Below, piece by piece: positions 45,984 through 54,610 of a stretch of 64,000 bases of DNA. Location: contig NZ_JARYGZ010000002.1 of assembly GCF_029906645.1 (NCBI RefSeq), positions 310,001 through 374,000 on the forward strand, written 5' to 3'. The notes below the pieces were generated by a model, which was given only the letters and a program-made list of their open reading frames with translations, was not told where the DNA came from and did not search any database. The position numbers were made by a program, and so were the translations under genes. The DNA is from Sphingomonas oryzagri (GTDB lineage: Bacteria > Pseudomonadota > Alphaproteobacteria > Sphingomonadales > Sphingomonadaceae). How positions within the stretch are numbered: the first letter of the stretch is position 1; every line of letters begins with the position of its first letter.

Positions 45984-48185
45984 ATGGCTCGCCCTATCCG
46001 TCAGACGCCCCGACAGGCCCCCCCGCCTCCGCCCGAGCCGCCCCGCCGCAAACGGAGTGGTTTCGTGAAGGCGTTGATCACCGCTGCCAAGCTGTTCGGC
46101 GGTGCCGCCTTCCTTGGACTGGTCGCGCTGGTCGTGGCGGTCGGCATCGCGATGTCGGGCCTGCCGAGCTTCGATCAGCTCAAATCCTCGCCCAACGGCC
46201 AGATGATCCGCGTCCATGCCGTGGACGGCACGGTGCTCGTCTCGCTCGGGCCGAGCTACGGCCAGTGGCTGCGGTCGGACCAGATCCCGCAGGTGATGAA
46301 GGACGCGATGATCTCGGTCGAGGATCGCCGCTTCTACGATCATCCCGGCGTCGATCCGATCGGCATCATCCGCTCGATCGGCGTGCGCGCACAACGCGGG
46401 CATTGGACGCAGGGCGGATCGACGATCACCCAGCAGCTCGCCCGCAATGTCTTCCTGACCAGCAACAAGACGTTCGGGCGCAAGTTCCGCGAGGCGATCA
46501 TCAGCCTCGCGCTCGAGCGGAAGTTCTCGAAGGACCAGATCCTCGAACTCTATCTCAACAAGGTCTATTTCGGCGGCGGCAGCTACGGCATCGATGCCGC
46601 CAGCCGGAAGTTCTTCGGCCACGGCGCCGATCATCTGAGCCTGGGCGAAGCGTCGATCATCGCCGGCCTCGTCAAGGCGCCTTCCAACTATTCACCCACT
46701 GCCGATGCGCAGGCCGCGGTCGATCGCGCGGGGGTCGTGCTGGAAACGATGGTCGAGACCGGCAAGATCACCAATGCCGAGGCGCAGGCCGCGCAACCTT
46801 CCGCGGTGAAGCTCGCGCCCGAGCCGAAGCAGAACAGCGTCCGCTATTTCACCGACTGGGCGCTGCCGCAGCTCAACACGCTGATCGACGACCAGACCGA
46901 TCCGCTCGACGTGTGGACAACGCTGGACATCCGTATGCAGCGCCAGGCCGATCAGGCGATTGGCGCGGACACGCCCGCCGGGCTGCAGGGTGCGCTCGTC
47001 TCGATGGAGCGCGACGGCGCGGTGCGTGCGATGGTGGGCGGCAAGGACTATATCACATCCAACTACAACCGTGCCGTCACCGCCGAGCGTCAGCCCGGTT
47101 CCGCGTGGAAGCTGTTCGTCTATCTCGCGGCGATCGAGGCCGGGCATAAGCCCGACGAGGCGATCGTCGACGAGCCGGTGACGATCGATGGCTGGAGCCC
47201 GCGCAACGACGAGCGCACCTATTCGGGCCAGATCAACATCCGGACCGCCTTCGCCTTCTCGCTCAACACGGTGGCGGCGAAGCTGGGCCAGGCAGTGGGC
47301 TTCGAGACGGTTGCCGACATGGCCCGCCGCTTCGGCATCTCGACGCCGATCAACACGCATCCGGCAATGGTGCTCGGCACATCTGACGTCCACCTGATCG
47401 ACATGGTCCGCGCCTTCGCCGAGATCGACAACAAGGGCGCCATGGTGCAGCCCTATGCGATCGAGAAGGTCGTCGGGCCGGACAACAAATTGCTCTACCA
47501 GCATACGCCGCCCGAAAATCGCGTGCTCGTGGCACCATGGGTGGCGGCCGAGATGACCGACCTGCTGCAGACTGCCGTGAACACCGGCACCGGCAGGGCC
47601 GCGCAGATCGGCCGCCCGGTGGCGGGCAAGACGGGAACGACCTCCACCAACCGCGACGGCTGGTTCTTCGGCTTCTCCTCGGGCCTCACCACCGGCGTAT
47701 GGATGGGCCGCGACGACGCCAAGCCCAATCCCGGCCTCTACGGTGGCCGCGCCCCCGCGCGTGCCTTTGCCGATTACATGAAGGTCGCGGTGGCGAACCG
47801 CCCGGTCGAGCAGTTCGATACGCAGGTGACGCTGCCCGAATGGCAGCTCGAGCCCGACGACGAAGCCTATTACGGCCAGCCCGACAGCGGCATCCCGACG
47901 ATCGACGCCAACGGGCAGGTGATCGAGCAGGGTGGCGATCAGGGCCAGCCGATGAGCGACGGCGGCGATCAGGGCTATCCCTCGCAGCAACAGCAGCCTG
48001 CGCAGCAGCAGCAGCAAGGTGGCGGTCGTCGGCAGCCGCAGCAGGATGACGATTGGCAGGGTCCGCCTCCGCCACCCGCGCCCGGCCAGCGGCTCGACCA
48101 GAACTGGCTGAACGGCGTGCTGGGTCGCAAGGGCACCGCCACCCCGCCGCAACATGGCGGCGGAACGCCTCAACCCAACCAGTAA
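45984..48185 (+). CDS. Class A penicillin-binding protein (PBP1A-like)
   Basis: A 733-aa inner membrane enzyme that builds and crosslinks peptidoglycan. The order is: a Pro-rich cytoplasmic start, one TM helix at about 28-55, the GT51 glycosyltransferase (catalytic Glu113 in SVEDRRFYDHPG; GGSTITQQLARN), and the transpeptidase with Ser373-x-x-Lys376 (GSAWKLF), SLN, and KTG at Lys549 (GKTGTTSTNRDGW). The tail after about 640 is Gln/Pro/Gly rich and disordered. I chose the ATG at 45984. The stop overlaps the next gene by 16 nt, convergent. Confidence 0.94.
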   Translation: MARPIRQTPRQAPPPPPEPPRRKRSGFVKALITAAKLFGGAAFLGLVALVVAVGIAMSGLPSFDQLKSSPNGQMIRVHAVDGTVLVSLGPSYGQWLRSDQIPQVMKDAMISVEDRRFYDHPGVDPIGIIRSIGVRAQRGHWTQGGSTITQQLARNVFLTSNKTFGRKFREAIISLALERKFSKDQILELYLNKVYFGGGSYGIDAASRKFFGHGADHLSLGEASIIAGLVKAPSNYSPTADAQAAVDRAGVVLETMVETGKITNAEAQAAQPSAVKLAPEPKQNSVRYFTDWALPQLNTLIDDQTDPLDVWTTLDIRMQRQADQAIGADTPAGLQGALVSMERDGAVRAMVGGKDYITSNYNRAVTAERQPGSAWKLFVYLAAIEAGHKPDEAIVDEPVTIDGWSPRNDERTYSGQINIRTAFAFSLNTVAAKLGQAVGFETVADMARRFGISTPINTHPAMVLGTSDVHLIDMVRAFAEIDNKGAMVQPYAIEKVVGPDNKLLYQHTPPENRVLVAPWVAAEMTDLLQTAVNTGTGRAAQIGRPVAGKTGTTSTNRDGWFFGFSSGLTTGVWMGRDDAKPNPGLYGGRAPARAFADYMKVAVANRPVEQFDTQVTLPEWQLEPDDEAYYGQPDSGIPTIDANGQVIEQGGDQGQPMSDGGDQGYPSQQQQPAQQQQQGGGRRQPQQDDDWQGPPPPPAPGQRLDQNWLNGVLGRKGTATPPQHGGGTPQPNQ

Positions 48186-48868
48186 AGTCCGGCGCCGTGC
48201 GCGCGCAACCAGTCGCGCGCGGGCCGGGGATCACGGCCGTAGAGCCGCTTCTCCGCCGCCCGGAAGGCGGACGAATGATCCATGTGCAGCCGGTGCGCCA
48301 CCTCGTGCGCGACCGTGGAACTCAGCACGAAGGGCGGCGCCAGGATGAGTCGCCACGAATAGCGGATGTCGCCATTGGCGGAGCAGCTTCCCCAGCGCGT
48401 CCGCGGATCGCCGATCGCCACGCGGCCGACCGTGACGCCGGCCTCGATCGCGACGGCCCGCGTTTCCGCCTCCAGCTGCCGAAGCGCCTCGCGGCGAAGC
48501 CAGGCCACCACCCGTTTTGCCACCGATTCGGCCGGCCCGCCGACACGCAGGCGATCGCCCTCCAGCCGGACGATGCGCGAATGATTGGGCGACCAGTCCA
48601 CCACCACATCATCGCCGCGAAACGGGATGGTCGCGCCCGGTTCGATCCGCTGCGGACGCGGAAGCTTCGCCAGCTGCGCCTCGATCCAGTCGCGATGCTG
48701 CTCGGCCCAGGCGCGCCCGCTCCGCTCCGACGCGCGGCGCGGCAGCGTCAGCCGGACGTCGCCGGTGCGCGGATCGATCGCGAGGCGCATCCGCCGCGCA
48801 TTGGCGACGCGGCGCACCAGCAGCGGACGACGCCCCTCGCCCTCGCCGAAGAAGATCTCAGAGCTCAC
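48170..48868 (-). CDS. YgjP-type metallopeptidase (M48/SprT-like, DUF45)
   Basis: A 232-aa protein with the metal motif HEVAH followed by a third ligand (VAHEVAHRLHMDHSSAF), and the family block TRWGSCSANGDIRYSWRLIL. These are features of the YgjP/WLM group; the substrate is unknown. I took the GTG at 48868, which overlaps the YcgN stop by 11 nt; an ATG at 48904 would lengthen it by 12 residues. It is the last of three genes on this strand (SCO, YcgN, peptidase). Confidence 0.85.
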   Translation of the reverse strand: MSSEIFFGEGEGRRPLLVRRVANARRMRLAIDPRTGDVRLTLPRRASERSGRAWAEQHRDWIEAQLAKLPRPQRIEPGATIPFRGDDVVVDWSPNHSRIVRLEGDRLRVGGPAESVAKRVVAWLRREALRQLEAETRAVAIEAGVTVGRVAIGDPRTRWGSCSANGDIRYSWRLILAPPFVLSSTVAHEVAHRLHMDHSSAFRAAEKRLYGRDPRPARDWLRAHGAGLYWLG

Positions 48869-49301
48869 GCTCGACGATATGGTGTTCGAGGTCGCCGGCT
48901 TCATCCTCGGAGACGGTCCAGCCCTTCACCGAAATGCCGGCCTTGTGGACCGAGTCCGGATCGCCGGAGATCAGATAATGCCATTCGCGCAGCGGCTCGC
49001 CACTGGCGAGCAGGCGGTAGGCGCAGGTATTGGGCAGCCAGTCGATCGAGGCGAGCGTGCGCGGCGTGAGGCGTACGCACTCCGGCACATAGGCATGACG
49101 ATGCCGGTAATCCTTGCACCGCCCCGTGCGGCGATCGAGCAGGCGGCAGGCGACGTTGGTGGGGAAGACCTCCCCGGTCACGTCGTCCTCCAGCTTGTGC
49201 AGGCAGCATTTGCCGCAGCCGTCGCACACCGCTTCCCACTCCTCGCGGCTCATCTCGTCGAGGCGTTTGGTCTCCCAGAAGCGTGGCGCCAGCGCGGCCA
49301 T
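48858..49301 (-). CDS. YcgN family cysteine cluster protein
   Basis: A 147-aa soluble protein with the YkgJ/YcgN Cys cluster: CDGCGKCCLHK, then VACRLLDRRTGRCKDY and PECVRLTP, likely to bind zinc or iron. The start FWETKRLDEMSREEWEAVCD and the block WLPNTCAYRLLASGEPLREW are diagnostic. The role is unknown. The ATG at 49301 overlaps the SCO stop by one base. Confidence 0.9.
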   Translation of the reverse strand: MAALAPRFWETKRLDEMSREEWEAVCDGCGKCCLHKLEDDVTGEVFPTNVACRLLDRRTGRCKDYRHRHAYVPECVRLTPRTLASIDWLPNTCAYRLLASGEPLREWHYLISGDPDSVHKAGISVKGWTVSEDEAGDLEHHIVEREL

Positions 49302-49891
49302 CACCGCACCCACTGGGCAAGCGTGTCCGCCACCGCCTTGGCGCCCTGATCGGTCGGCACCATGGCGATCGGCTTCCCGTCCGGCCCGAACAGAATCACG
49401 ACGCTCGAATGGTTCATCAGATAGCCGCTCGCGCCCTTGGCCGGCGGCTGCTTGCTGTAGGAGACGGCATATTCCTTCGCGACCTTCGCGATCTCCTGCG
49501 CGCTGCCGGTCAGCCCCTTCAGCTCCGGCCCGAAAGCGGCGACATATTGCTTCAGCACCGCCGGCGTGTCGCGCGCCGGATCGACGCTGATGAAGATCGG
49601 GACCAGCCTGGCGGCCGCGTCCGGGCTGTCCTTGGCGAAGACGTGATAGCCCTGCATCAGCACCTGCAGCGTCGTCGGGCAGACGTCCGGGCAGAAGCTG
49701 TAGCCGAAATAGATGGCGCGGTAGCGGCCGGCAAAATCCTTGTCGGTGACGGCATGGCCATCCTGATCGACCAGCGCGAAGGGTCCGCCGATCGCAGCCC
49801 CCTCGAGCGGCGGTTGCGAGGCGGGGCCGCTGCACGAGGCCAGCGGCAGCATACCGAGCCAGAGTGCGGCGAAAGCGGTGCGCATGTTCAT
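49301..49891 (-). CDS. SCO1/SenC family copper chaperone lipoprotein
   Basis: A 196-aa thioredoxin-like lipoprotein that helps build the CuA centre of cytochrome c oxidase. The lipobox is PLASC; the copper-binding CxxxC is in SFCPDVCPTTLQ, and the conserved His is in LMNHSSVVILFG. ATGs at 49906, 49891 and 49885 are all possible; I took 49891 for the best signal peptide. It leads a three-gene operon with YcgN and the metallopeptidase. Confidence 0.9.
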   Translation of the reverse strand: MNMRTAFAALWLGMLPLASCSGPASQPPLEGAAIGGPFALVDQDGHAVTDKDFAGRYRAIYFGYSFCPDVCPTTLQVLMQGYHVFAKDSPDAAARLVPIFISVDPARDTPAVLKQYVAAFGPELKGLTGSAQEIAKVAKEYAVSYSKQPPAKGASGYLMNHSSVVILFGPDGKPIAMVPTDQGAKAVADTLAQWVR

Positions 49892-49946
49892 GACAAGGCC
49901 AGCCATGCTTTGCTATGGCGCGCGATGCAAGAACAGGGAGTGACCA

Positions 49947-50555
49947 ATGAAGCGTGGCGTGCGGGCGGTGATGCTTTCCGCTCTGGTGGCGACGGCCGCC
50001 GTGGTGCCGGCGAACGGCCAGCAATTCACCTCGCAGGGCTACACCTTCCTGAAGGCCGTGAAGGATCGCGACGGCACCAAGGTGACCGACGCGCTCAACA
50101 CGCCGGGCACGACGGTGATCACCTCGCGCGATGACGATGGCCAGAACGCGCTCCATATCGTCGCCAAGCGCCGCGATCTTCCCTGGCTGCAGTTCATGCT
50201 TTCCAAGGGCGCGCCGATGGATGCGCGCGACAACAATGGCGACACGCCGCTGATGGCGGCCACCCGCATCGGCTTCGTCGAGGGCGAGCAGCAGCTTCTC
50301 GACGTCGGCGCGCAGGTCGATCTCGCCAACAATCGCGGCGAGACGCCACTGATCGTCGCCACGGAGGCGCGCGATCTCGGTTCAGTTCGCGTGCTGCTCA
50401 CCCACGGCGCCGATCCCCGCGTGCAGGATCACGTCGCCGGCCTGTCGGCGATCGACTATGCCAAGCGCGACAACCGCGCAGCGCCTATCCTGAAGCTGCT
50501 GCTGGAGGTGAAGCCGGCGGCCAAGAAGCAGGTCTCCGGCCCGACCCTCAACTGA
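49947..50555 (+). CDS. Ankyrin repeat protein, exported
   Basis: A 202-aa protein with a signal peptide (starts MKRGVRAVMLSALVATAAVV, cleaved near NGQ). Four ankyrin repeats follow from about 60 to 185: DDDGQNALHIVAKRRDLPWL, NNGDTPLMAATRIGFVEGEQ, NRGETPLIVATEARDLGSVR and VAGLSAIDYAKRDNRAAPIL. It likely binds proteins in the periplasm. It converges on mmcB with an 8-bp overlap. Confidence 0.88.
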   Translation: MKRGVRAVMLSALVATAAVVPANGQQFTSQGYTFLKAVKDRDGTKVTDALNTPGTTVITSRDDDGQNALHIVAKRRDLPWLQFMLSKGAPMDARDNNGDTPLMAATRIGFVEGEQQLLDVGAQVDLANNRGETPLIVATEARDLGSVRVLLTHGADPRVQDHVAGLSAIDYAKRDNRAAPILKLLLEVKPAAKKQVSGPTLN

Positions 50556-51048
50556 GCGCGGCGATCCGATCCAGATCCGGATCGAGCGCCGCCATTGTCC
50601 GCCGCGCCGCGCGGCGGGCGAAGCGCAGCGTTTCGGCCTTGCGACGCGCTGCTGCCATCGGCCGATGCGAAGGCTCGCGCAGGATCGCCGCATCGTAGCG
50701 ATCCGCCACGATCAGCCCGGCCAGTTGGGGGCGGAACGCCTCGGTCTCGAACGGGGACAGATCGAATCCCGGTGGCACCGCCCAGAAGAAGCGATCGCAA
50801 TAATCGAGATAGTCCGGCCACTTCATGTCGCCGAGCAGGTCCGCACGCGACACCTTGATCTCGACGATGGTCAGGCAGCCCCTGGCATCGACCGCCATGA
50901 TGTCGGCACGCCGGCCGTTGCCGAGCGGCACCTCGCACAGCGCCATGCAGTCCGCGCGGAACAGCAGACGCGAAACGCCCCGCGCGACGTCCACCGCGAT
51001 CGGTGGCGCATCGGCGAGGCATTGCGGTTCGGAAGGCTGAGTCGCCAT
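50548..51048 (-). CDS. mmcB: MmcB family DNA repair protein
   Basis: A 166-aa protein of the MmcB (DUF1052) family, a PD-(D/E)xK nuclease-like protein first linked to mitomycin C resistance in Caulobacter. The catalytic core is ADIMAVDARGCLTIVEIKVS, with Asp and the E-x-K pair, followed by DMKWPDYLDYCDRFFWAVPP. It stands alone, convergent with the ankyrin gene. Its start is 97 bp from the stop of the SleB-type hydrolase gene on the same strand. Confidence 0.9.
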   Translation of the reverse strand: MATQPSEPQCLADAPPIAVDVARGVSRLLFRADCMALCEVPLGNGRRADIMAVDARGCLTIVEIKVSRADLLGDMKWPDYLDYCDRFFWAVPPGFDLSPFETEAFRPQLAGLIVADRYDAAILREPSHRPMAAARRKAETLRFARRAARRTMAALDPDLDRIAALS

Positions 51049-51145
51049 GCCGCCTGATTAGAACATCAGGCGAACGATGGAAAGATTATGGAAGGAGGAT
51101 CGGGATTTCCGAGTCGCCGGACCTTACGGCCCGGCGCGAAATCCC

Positions 51146-51826
51146 TCAGCGGAAGAAGATGTGGTTGCCGAGCGACGCGACCCGAATCTTGCCCCAGCCC
51201 GGCGAGACGCGACGGGCGTGGAAGAAGAGCGCCGACGGGGCGACCTGCTTCCACAGGCCCTGGCGGGCGATGGTGGCGACCGCGACGGCACGCTGCCAGG
51301 CGCTGTTCGTGTGGCTTGGCTCGGGGATCGACCCGCCGCGCAGGAAGGAGAACTGGCCCGGCTGGCGGACCACGCCGCACACGGTATTCGGGAAGCGGCC
51401 CGACGTCGTGCGGTTCATGATCACCTGGGCGACGGCGAGCTGGCCGTTGAGCGGCTCGCCCTTCGACTCGTAATAGACCGAACTGGCGAGGCAATCGCCC
51501 TGCTCGTCACCGGTCGTCGACGCCGTATGGGCGGCGACCATGTCCTCGAGCGTCTGCGGGGTCTGGGCGGCCGTGTCGGCATCGGCCTGCGGCGTGATCG
51601 GGGAACCGTTGTCCTGACCAGCCGTTGAGAAATCCTGATCGCGATTCTGAAGCGCATTCACATCGACGGCGAGGAGAGGAGCCGTCACTGCTGCCAGCAT
51701 GGCCGTGGCCGAACCCGCGGGAGCGGTGCCTTCGGCGGCGAGGGACGGGACCGCGACGGTCACCGCGCCGAGCAGACAGGAAAAAGACGCCACCGCGAGG
51801 GCAGCGCGCGAAAACGTGCGCATCAT
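51146..51826 (-). CDS. Cell wall hydrolase (SleB domain)
   Basis: A 226-aa exported protein with a signal peptide ending near SLAAEG, a low-complexity linker (about 35-95), and a C-terminal SleB lytic-transglycosylase-like domain (about 100-226). The likely catalytic Glu is in SSVYYESKGEPLNGQLAVAQ; the block VIMNRTTSGRFPNTVCGVV and the end FFHARRVSPGWGKIRVASLG are typical. It probably trims peptidoglycan. The start may be at 51826 or 51823. Confidence 0.88.
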   Translation of the reverse strand: MMRTFSRAALAVASFSCLLGAVTVAVPSLAAEGTAPAGSATAMLAAVTAPLLAVDVNALQNRDQDFSTAGQDNGSPITPQADADTAAQTPQTLEDMVAAHTASTTGDEQGDCLASSVYYESKGEPLNGQLAVAQVIMNRTTSGRFPNTVCGVVRQPGQFSFLRGGSIPEPSHTNSAWQRAVAVATIARQGLWKQVAPSALFFHARRVSPGWGKIRVASLGNHIFFR

Positions 51827-51977
51827 GATCCGCGAACTTGCGGCAGACCCCGCCCTGGCCCCCCAAAACTCTTGGGCCGGATTGTGATCCCCCGACTACG
51901 GAAGCCGCTTTTTGAAACTGAGAGCGACAGCCGTTACCGAAATGTGTCGGCCTCTTGGCCCATGCTGCGCTGCACCG

Positions 51978-52319
51978 TCAACCCGTCGCGGTCATTTCAG
52001 CGGCGAACCGTTCGACTCCTGCGACATCAAGCTCGACCACCCAGGAATCGGCGTCAAACCGGCGTCTGCGCTCGATATAGGCATTAACCTGCTGGTAATC
52101 CTCAATATCTTGTGGTCCTACCGGCTGCCATCGGTACGTTCCCGTAACATCGAGAACCCGCTCCAAGAATCCCTTGTGGGCGCCGCGATCGGACAGGACG
52201 AGCAGGATCGCGCCCGATTCTCCCTCCCCTTTGGCCAGCACCATACCCGTTCCGCCTTGCCCCTCGATCCGCCGGATCAGGCCGGAAACCTCGATCCGCG
52301 AGGCCAGGCGGGGGGTCAT
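51978..52319 (-). CDS. DUF1491 family protein
   Basis: A 113-aa protein of DUF1491, a family of unknown function found in alphaproteobacteria. The start RLASRIEVSGLIRRIEGQGG, the stretch GAILLVLSDRG and the end DADSWVVELDVAGVERF match the family. It overlaps the upstream thioesterase gene by 4 nt and ends a ptsN-thioesterase-DUF1491 operon. Confidence 0.85.
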   Translation of the reverse strand: MTPRLASRIEVSGLIRRIEGQGGTGMVLAKGEGESGAILLVLSDRGAHKGFLERVLDVTGTYRWQPVGPQDIEDYQQVNAYIERRRRFDADSWVVELDVAGVERFAAEMTATG

Positions 52320-52774
52320 CCACGGTATCCGGGCAGCGAGGAGAGCGGGATGTGCGAGCGCATGAAGGTGCCCGTTCCCCGCGCGACCTCCTCGCCCTCG
52401 GCGTCGATCAGCCGCGAATCCGCGACCAGTACGCGGCGTCTACCCGAGACCCAGCGCCCCTCCGCGATCAGCGGCCCGACCTTGACCGGCCGAGTCAACA
52501 GCAGGTTGAACGCGGTGGTGAGCAGGAAGCGATCGCTGACCAGCGTATTCGCCGCGTAGAAGGCGGCATCGTCCAGCATCTTGAAATAGATCGTGCCATG
52601 CGCCGCACCGGCGGCGTGGAAGACGCGCTCGTCGACTTCGAAATGGATGCGCGCGAGCCCGGATTCGATCACCTCCAGCCGCGAGGCGAACAGGCGATTG
52701 ATCGGTGCGGCCGCATAGAGCGACTGAAGCGCATCGAAATGTGCGCGTTCCCCCGCCGACGGCGCGTCGGTCAC
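52316..52774 (-). CDS. PaaI-like hotdog-fold thioesterase
   Basis: A 152-aa hotdog-fold protein. The helix and active-site region GAAHGTIYFKMLDDAAFYAA is typical of the PaaI group, with Asp as the likely base; the strand LTTAFNLLLTRPVKVGPLIA follows. It probably hydrolyses an acyl-CoA; the substrate is unknown. It overlaps ptsN and DUF1491 by 4 nt each. Confidence 0.85.
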   Translation of the reverse strand: MTDAPSAGERAHFDALQSLYAAAPINRLFASRLEVIESGLARIHFEVDERVFHAAGAAHGTIYFKMLDDAAFYAANTLVSDRFLLTTAFNLLLTRPVKVGPLIAEGRWVSGRRRVLVADSRLIDAEGEEVARGTGTFMRSHIPLSSLPGYRG

Positions 52775-53238
52775 GCCGCGTCGCGCGTTTCGTCGCCGGC
52801 GAACAAGGCGTAGAGCGCATCCGCCGATCCCGCGCCGCGCAGCTTGGCGACGAACGCCCGATCGCGGAGCCGCCGGCTGACGCGGGCCAGTGCCTTCAGA
52901 TGATCGACCCCGGCATCGGGCGGCGACAGCAGCAGGAAGACGAGATCGACCGGCAGCCCGTCGATCGCGGCGAATTCGATCGGCTGGGCCAGCTTGGCGA
53001 ACAGGCCGACCACATGGGTCAGCCCGTCGATCTTGCCGTGGGGAATGGCGACTCCGCCGCCGAACCCGGTCGATCCCAGCCGTTCGCGTTCCCCGAGCCG
53101 ATCGCCGATGTGGCGCGCGTCGAGATCCGTCTGTCGCGCGGCAAGGCCGGCCAGCGTCTGGAACAGCGCCTTCTTGGAAGGCGCTGCCAGATCGTGGAAC
53201 ACGGCGTCATGCGCGAGGATGTTGCTGAAATCGTCCAT
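52771..53238 (-). CDS. ptsN: PTS IIA-like nitrogen regulatory protein (EIIA-Ntr)
   Basis: A 155-aa regulator of the PTS-Ntr chain, which links nitrogen, carbon and potassium status. The phosphorylated His is His67 in GVAIPHGKIDGL; the end DALYALFAGDETRDAA is usual. It is 20 bp downstream of hpf, the common hpf-ptsN order; rpoN is not next to them here. Confidence 0.93.
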   Translation of the reverse strand: MDDFSNILAHDAVFHDLAAPSKKALFQTLAGLAARQTDLDARHIGDRLGERERLGSTGFGGGVAIPHGKIDGLTHVVGLFAKLAQPIEFAAIDGLPVDLVFLLLSPPDAGVDHLKALARVSRRLRDRAFVAKLRGAGSADALYALFAGDETRDAA

Positions 53239-53258
53239 TCGGCGGCGGATAACGCGCG

Positions 53259-53843
53259 TCAGCCCGCCCGGTTCGGCTCAACCCAGCCGATCGTGCCGTC
53301 ACCCCGTCGATAGACCATGTTGAAGGCACCCGTGCCGGTGTTGCGGAACAGTAGCGCGCCGGTGTTGCGCAGATCGAGCATCATCACCGCGTCGGACACG
53401 GTAGCGTCGGGCACGTCAACCCGCGTCTCGGCGATGATCAGCGGCGCGTCGGCGACTTCCGTCTCCTCGTTGCCGCCATCGAACACCGTGTAGCCGGCAT
53501 TGTTGGCATCGATCCCGCCATCGATATCGATGACCTGGCCGTTGCCGTTCTTGTCCTTGAGCCGCTTCATATAGCGTCGCAGCTGCTTTTCGATCTTGTT
53601 CGCGGCATCGTCGAAGGCGGGGTGCGCCTCCTGCCCCGTGCCGTGCGCCTTGAGCACCACGCCCTGCATCACGTGGGCGACGATATCGCATTTGAAACTG
53701 TCGTGCGGGGCCTTGCCGAAGGTGGCGTGGGCCGAGAGCGCTCGCGAGAAATATTTGTCCGCGATGGCGCCCAGCCGATCCGAGACATGCTCCTGAAGAG
53801 CCTCGCCGGTGTCGACCTGATGGCCGGAAACGCGGATGTCCAT
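53259..53843 (-). CDS. hpf: Ribosome hibernation promoting factor (long HPF)
   Basis: A 194-aa long-form HPF that joins 70S ribosomes into inactive 100S dimers in slow growth. The N-terminal domain shows DIRVSGHQVDTGEALQEHVS and EAHPAFDDAANKIEKQLRRY; the C-terminal dimerisation domain has LIIAETRVDVPDATVSDAVM and ends MVYRRGDGTIGWVEPN. It is the first gene of the group with ptsN. Confidence 0.94.
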   Translation of the reverse strand: MDIRVSGHQVDTGEALQEHVSDRLGAIADKYFSRALSAHATFGKAPHDSFKCDIVAHVMQGVVLKAHGTGQEAHPAFDDAANKIEKQLRRYMKRLKDKNGNGQVIDIDGGIDANNAGYTVFDGGNEETEVADAPLIIAETRVDVPDATVSDAVMMLDLRNTGALLFRNTGTGAFNMVYRRGDGTIGWVEPNRAG

Positions 53844-53878
53844 GTCTCGTTCTCCTTCTTGTTCTGCGGGAGCGCGGG

Positions 53879-54610
53879 CTAGGCCTGCCCCCCCGACACG
53901 TCAACCGCCGGGGCCAACGCGGCCCAGACGGGATTCACCAACGTCGCGACGAACGCCTGGTGCCGTTCCAATTCTTCCGGACTGGCACAATGCGGACGCG
54001 GCGGACGGATCGCGCGGGAGACGGGAACCGCCGCGATATCCGCGACGATCGTCTCGGTGACGGTAATGGCGGCCGAGTCGGCGAGGCCGAGGCCGATCTG
54101 GCGGCCGCCCGTCAGCTCGACATAGAGCTGGGCGAGCAGTTGCGCATCGAGCAGCGCGCCGTGCTTCACGCGGTGGCTGCGATCGATGCCGTAGCGCGTG
54201 CAGAGCGCGTCGAGGCTGTGCTTGGCACCCGGATGACGGGTCCGCGCGATGGCGAGCGTGTCGACCATCCGCGCCATATCGACGATCGGCCTGCCGCACC
54301 GCTCCAGCTCGGCATTGAGGAAGCCGAAATCGAAAGCGGCATTGTGCGCCACCAGAGGCGAATCGCCGATGAATTCCAGCAGGTCCTCGACCGATTCGTG
54401 GAAGCGCGGCTTGTCCGACAGGAAGGTGATCGACAGGCCGTGGACCCGCTCGGCCTCCATCGGCATGTCGCGATCGGGATGGAAATAAGCGTGATAACTG
54501 CGTCCCGTCTCAACCCGGTTGACGATCTCGATACAGCCGATCTCGACCAGCCGGTCTCCGTTCGAGGGACTCAGGCCGGTGGTTTCGGTGTCGAAGACGA
54601 TTTCGCGCAT
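53879..54610 (-). CDS. dnaQ: DNA polymerase III epsilon subunit (proofreading exonuclease)
   Basis: A 243-aa 3'-5' exonuclease of the replicase. Exo I is Asp7-x-Glu9 in VFDTETTGLSP; Exo II is HNAAFDFGFLNAEL; Exo III is HGALLDAQLLAQLY. The C-terminal tail, which contacts the alpha subunit, is degenerate. The ATG at 54610 lies 40 nt inside the end of coaE. It is part of the coaE-aroE-maf-PPSR order beside the origin, as in Caulobacter. Confidence 0.95.
   Translation of the reverse strand: MREIVFDTETTGLSPSNGDRLVEIGCIEIVNRVETGRSYHAYFHPDRDMPMEAERVHGLSITFLSDKPRFHESVEDLLEFIGDSPLVAHNAAFDFGFLNAELERCGRPIVDMARMVDTLAIARTRHPGAKHSLDALCTRYGIDRSHRVKHGALLDAQLLAQLYVELTGGRQIGLGLADSAAITVTETIVADIAAVPVSRAIRPPRPHCASPEELERHQAFVATLVNPVWAALAPAVDVSGGQA

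Noticed and set aside
47985-48025. CAG/CAA repeat tract
   Set aside because: It encodes the Gln-rich tail of the class A PBP; low-complexity coding rather than a separate repeat.
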